NCBI GenBank assembly: GCA_030063045.1
Contig: JAQSEB010000085.1
Coordinates: forward strand, 248,001 to 312,000
Reading direction: 5' to 3'
Source of the DNA: Pratylenchus scribneri
Lineage: Eukaryota > Nematoda > Chromadorea > Rhabditida > Pratylenchidae
Length of the DNA: 64,000 nucleotides
The position numbers were made by a program, and so were the translations under genes. Below are positions 62,626-64,000 of the stretch, piece after piece. Every line of letters starts with the position of its first letter. Positions within the stretch are counted from its first letter, which is position 1. Below the pieces are notes generated by a model, which did not search any database, was not told where the DNA came from, and worked only from the letters and a program-made list of their open reading frames with translations.

Positions 62626-63824
62626 ATGGCAAATTTGGCTTGGACCAAGCAAACTTTGGTTGAGCAAATGGATTGCATGTTGTCCAATGGAATTGGTACT
62701 GACGTGAAGTTTGTGTTCACCGATCAAAATGGAAGGCCGAACGGCGAAGTGGTATATTTTTAAAATATTTTACAAATTTAAAATTTGATTTTACAGGAAG
62801 TCAAAGCACATAAGTGCATGCTCATGTCGGGAACCGAACACTTTTCGAATGGCACACACTTTGCAGTTGAAGAGGCGCAAAGTCAAATTGAAGTGCCGAC
62901 AACTTTGGGCTTTGGTCGAGATGCAATTTTGACAATGCTCAAATACATTTACACCAATGCTCTTCCACCCAATGGCGCCAATGCCATTTCGGAATTCACT
63001 GCAGGTGAATTTTTATGAGAAAAATTGTTAGTTAAATTTTAATTATTTTAGCAAATTATTATGGCGTCCCAATCCTTGAAGACCATTGCTTCGAAATGTT
63101 GAAAAATTCGATGAAACCGGAAAATGTTTTCGGCATTTTGAATGTTTCCATGCGTTCGGCTGGCAAACAAGTAAGAATAATCCCACTAGTCTCTAAACCT
63201 AACCCTCTAAGGGTGACCTTTCACTTTTAACCTCCACATGAGGTGTAGTAGTAAACTAGGTAATTTCCGAAAATTTAAAGCGAAAATGTAAATCTAATAT
63301 AAAAAATAAACTCAACTCAATTTTCAGGAAGAAATCCTTCAATTCATCGATTCAAATGCCGAAAAGGTTATTTGCACTGGAGAGTTCTTCAAAATTGGCA
63401 CCGATGTTCTTGAAATCCTTTTGCGACGCAATCTCATGCTGGATGAATTTCGCATCTACCGTGCGGTATTTTTTAAAAATTTCCGAATGAATTCAAAATG
63501 TTTTTACATTTCAGGTCAAACAATGGGCAGAAGAGCAGTGTCGCAAAGATGGAGTTGACAATCCGACTGGTGAAGAATTGCGTGCTAAGCTGCTGGAGCC
63601 AAAGGACTTACTTCATTTCATCCGCTTCCCCCTGATCGACGCCGAAACATTGGCCAGTGAAATTCGTGAGTAATTGATGGGACAATTTTTTACGAGTGAA
63701 ATATTTTCCAGGTGAATCCGGTATCCTCAATGACAAAGAAATTGCCGATCTCTTTTGCTGGAAATATACCAAGAAGGATGCCATCGTCTCTCCATTCCTT
63801 ACTCAGGCTCGTTACCAACAATAA
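62626..63824 (+). CDS. BTB-BACK domain protein
   Basis: Likely a substrate adaptor of a cullin-3 ubiquitin ligase. ATG at 62626 (MANLAWTKQTLVEQMDCML). The BTB fold follows: GTDVKFVFTDQNGRPNGEV, EVKAHKCMLMSGTEHFSNGT, IEVPTTLGFGRDAILTMLKY, then NYYGVPILEDHCFEMLKNSM. The BACK region is NVFGILNVSMRSAGK, EEILQFIDSNAEKVICTGEF and DVLEILLRRNLMLDEFRIYR, followed by VKQWAEEQCRKDG. The C-terminus is GILNDKEIADLFCWKYTKKD and the stop is at 63822-63824. Six or seven exons with short introns. An AATAAA is at 63919-63924. There is no Kelch or PHR domain within the gene as read. Complete and intact. Confidence 0.85.
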
Positions 63825-64000
63825 AGCGGAAGGCCAGAACCAGAACAAGATGAATTGTTAGACTTTCATATTCGCATCATTGTTGCTCAACACAATTCAT
63901 TTAAATTTCAATTGTTACAATAAATATAAATTCACATGATTTCACTTATTTATTATTTAAAGGGAATGTGCATTCCATTTTCATATATTTTTCTGAACAA
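63825..64000. other. BTB gene 3' flank
   Basis: Contains the AATAAA poly(A) signal at 63919-63924. Nothing else was seen before the window ends. Confidence 0.6.

Overview
The window is nuclear DNA of a nematode. It is AT-rich, and its protein-coding genes are cut by many short introns of about 40-60 bases with TTTNAG-type acceptors. The genes match nematode families closely: a RAD6-type ubc-1, a gly-20/MGAT2, an AP-2 mu (dpy-23), a FYVE protein lst-2, an mlc-1/2 myosin regulatory light chain, an eIF4G (ifg-1) and a CPG4-like secreted protein. At least six introns can only be read with a GC-AG donor. I recall raised GC-AG use being reported for cyst nematodes, so a tylenchid plant parasite is a reasonable but unproven guess. 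No operon, virus or CRISPR was seen.

Layout. 0.3-1.2 kb (-): TSP1-like membrane protein. 2.1-5.1 kb (+): eIF4G, ending inside a minisatellite. 5.7-8.6 kb (-): SET/MYND methyltransferase. 9.0-10.2 kb: A-rich 20-base satellite. 11.3-12.0 kb (-): myosin regulatory light chain. 13.4-15.9 kb (-): MGAT2, divergent from ubc-1 at 16.7-18.5 kb (+). 20.0-20.6 kb (+): small calponin-repeat protein. 21.2-22.5 kb (-): Cys-rich secreted protein. 24.6-25.6 kb (-): PGAP2-like membrane protein. 27.8-31.7 kb (-): Delta/Serrate/LAG-2-like membrane ligand. 31.7-38.0 kb: gene-poor and repeat-bearing. 38.0-42.1 kb (-): tyrosine phosphatase-like protein. 42.3-44.0 kb (-): AP-2 mu, divergent from lst-2 at 44.5-47.2 kb (+). 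47.7-51.0 kb (-): CPG4-like and low-complexity exons, possibly one gene. 52.5-59.7 kb (+): long two-DM13-domain protein. 60.3-61.9 kb: two small uncertain genes. 62.6-63.8 kb (+): BTB-BACK protein.

The most unusual feature is the repeat landscape. One minisatellite family built on the palindrome CTTTCCGGAAAG occurs as six separate arrays (units of 27 or 36-37 bases). Four lie inside introns, one ends the eIF4G reading frame and one is in the gene-poor stretch. A second, non-tandem element of about 200 bases is present seven times, six of them in introns and mostly antisense to the host gene. There is also a hAT-type MITE with a near-perfect 8-base target duplication, a palindromic MITE family and a satellite with higher-order structure.

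Most genes are unrelated housekeeping or signalling genes and do not form one pathway. Several act on membrane or secreted cargo: AP-2 mu and LST-2 in endocytic and endosomal sorting, MGAT2 in N-glycan maturation, PGAP2-like in GPI-anchor remodelling, and the DSL-like, DM13 and CPG4 proteins at the cell surface or outside it. Exon junctions were set by eye from reading-frame continuity and splice consensus. Gene ends marked uncertain in the entries should be treated so.
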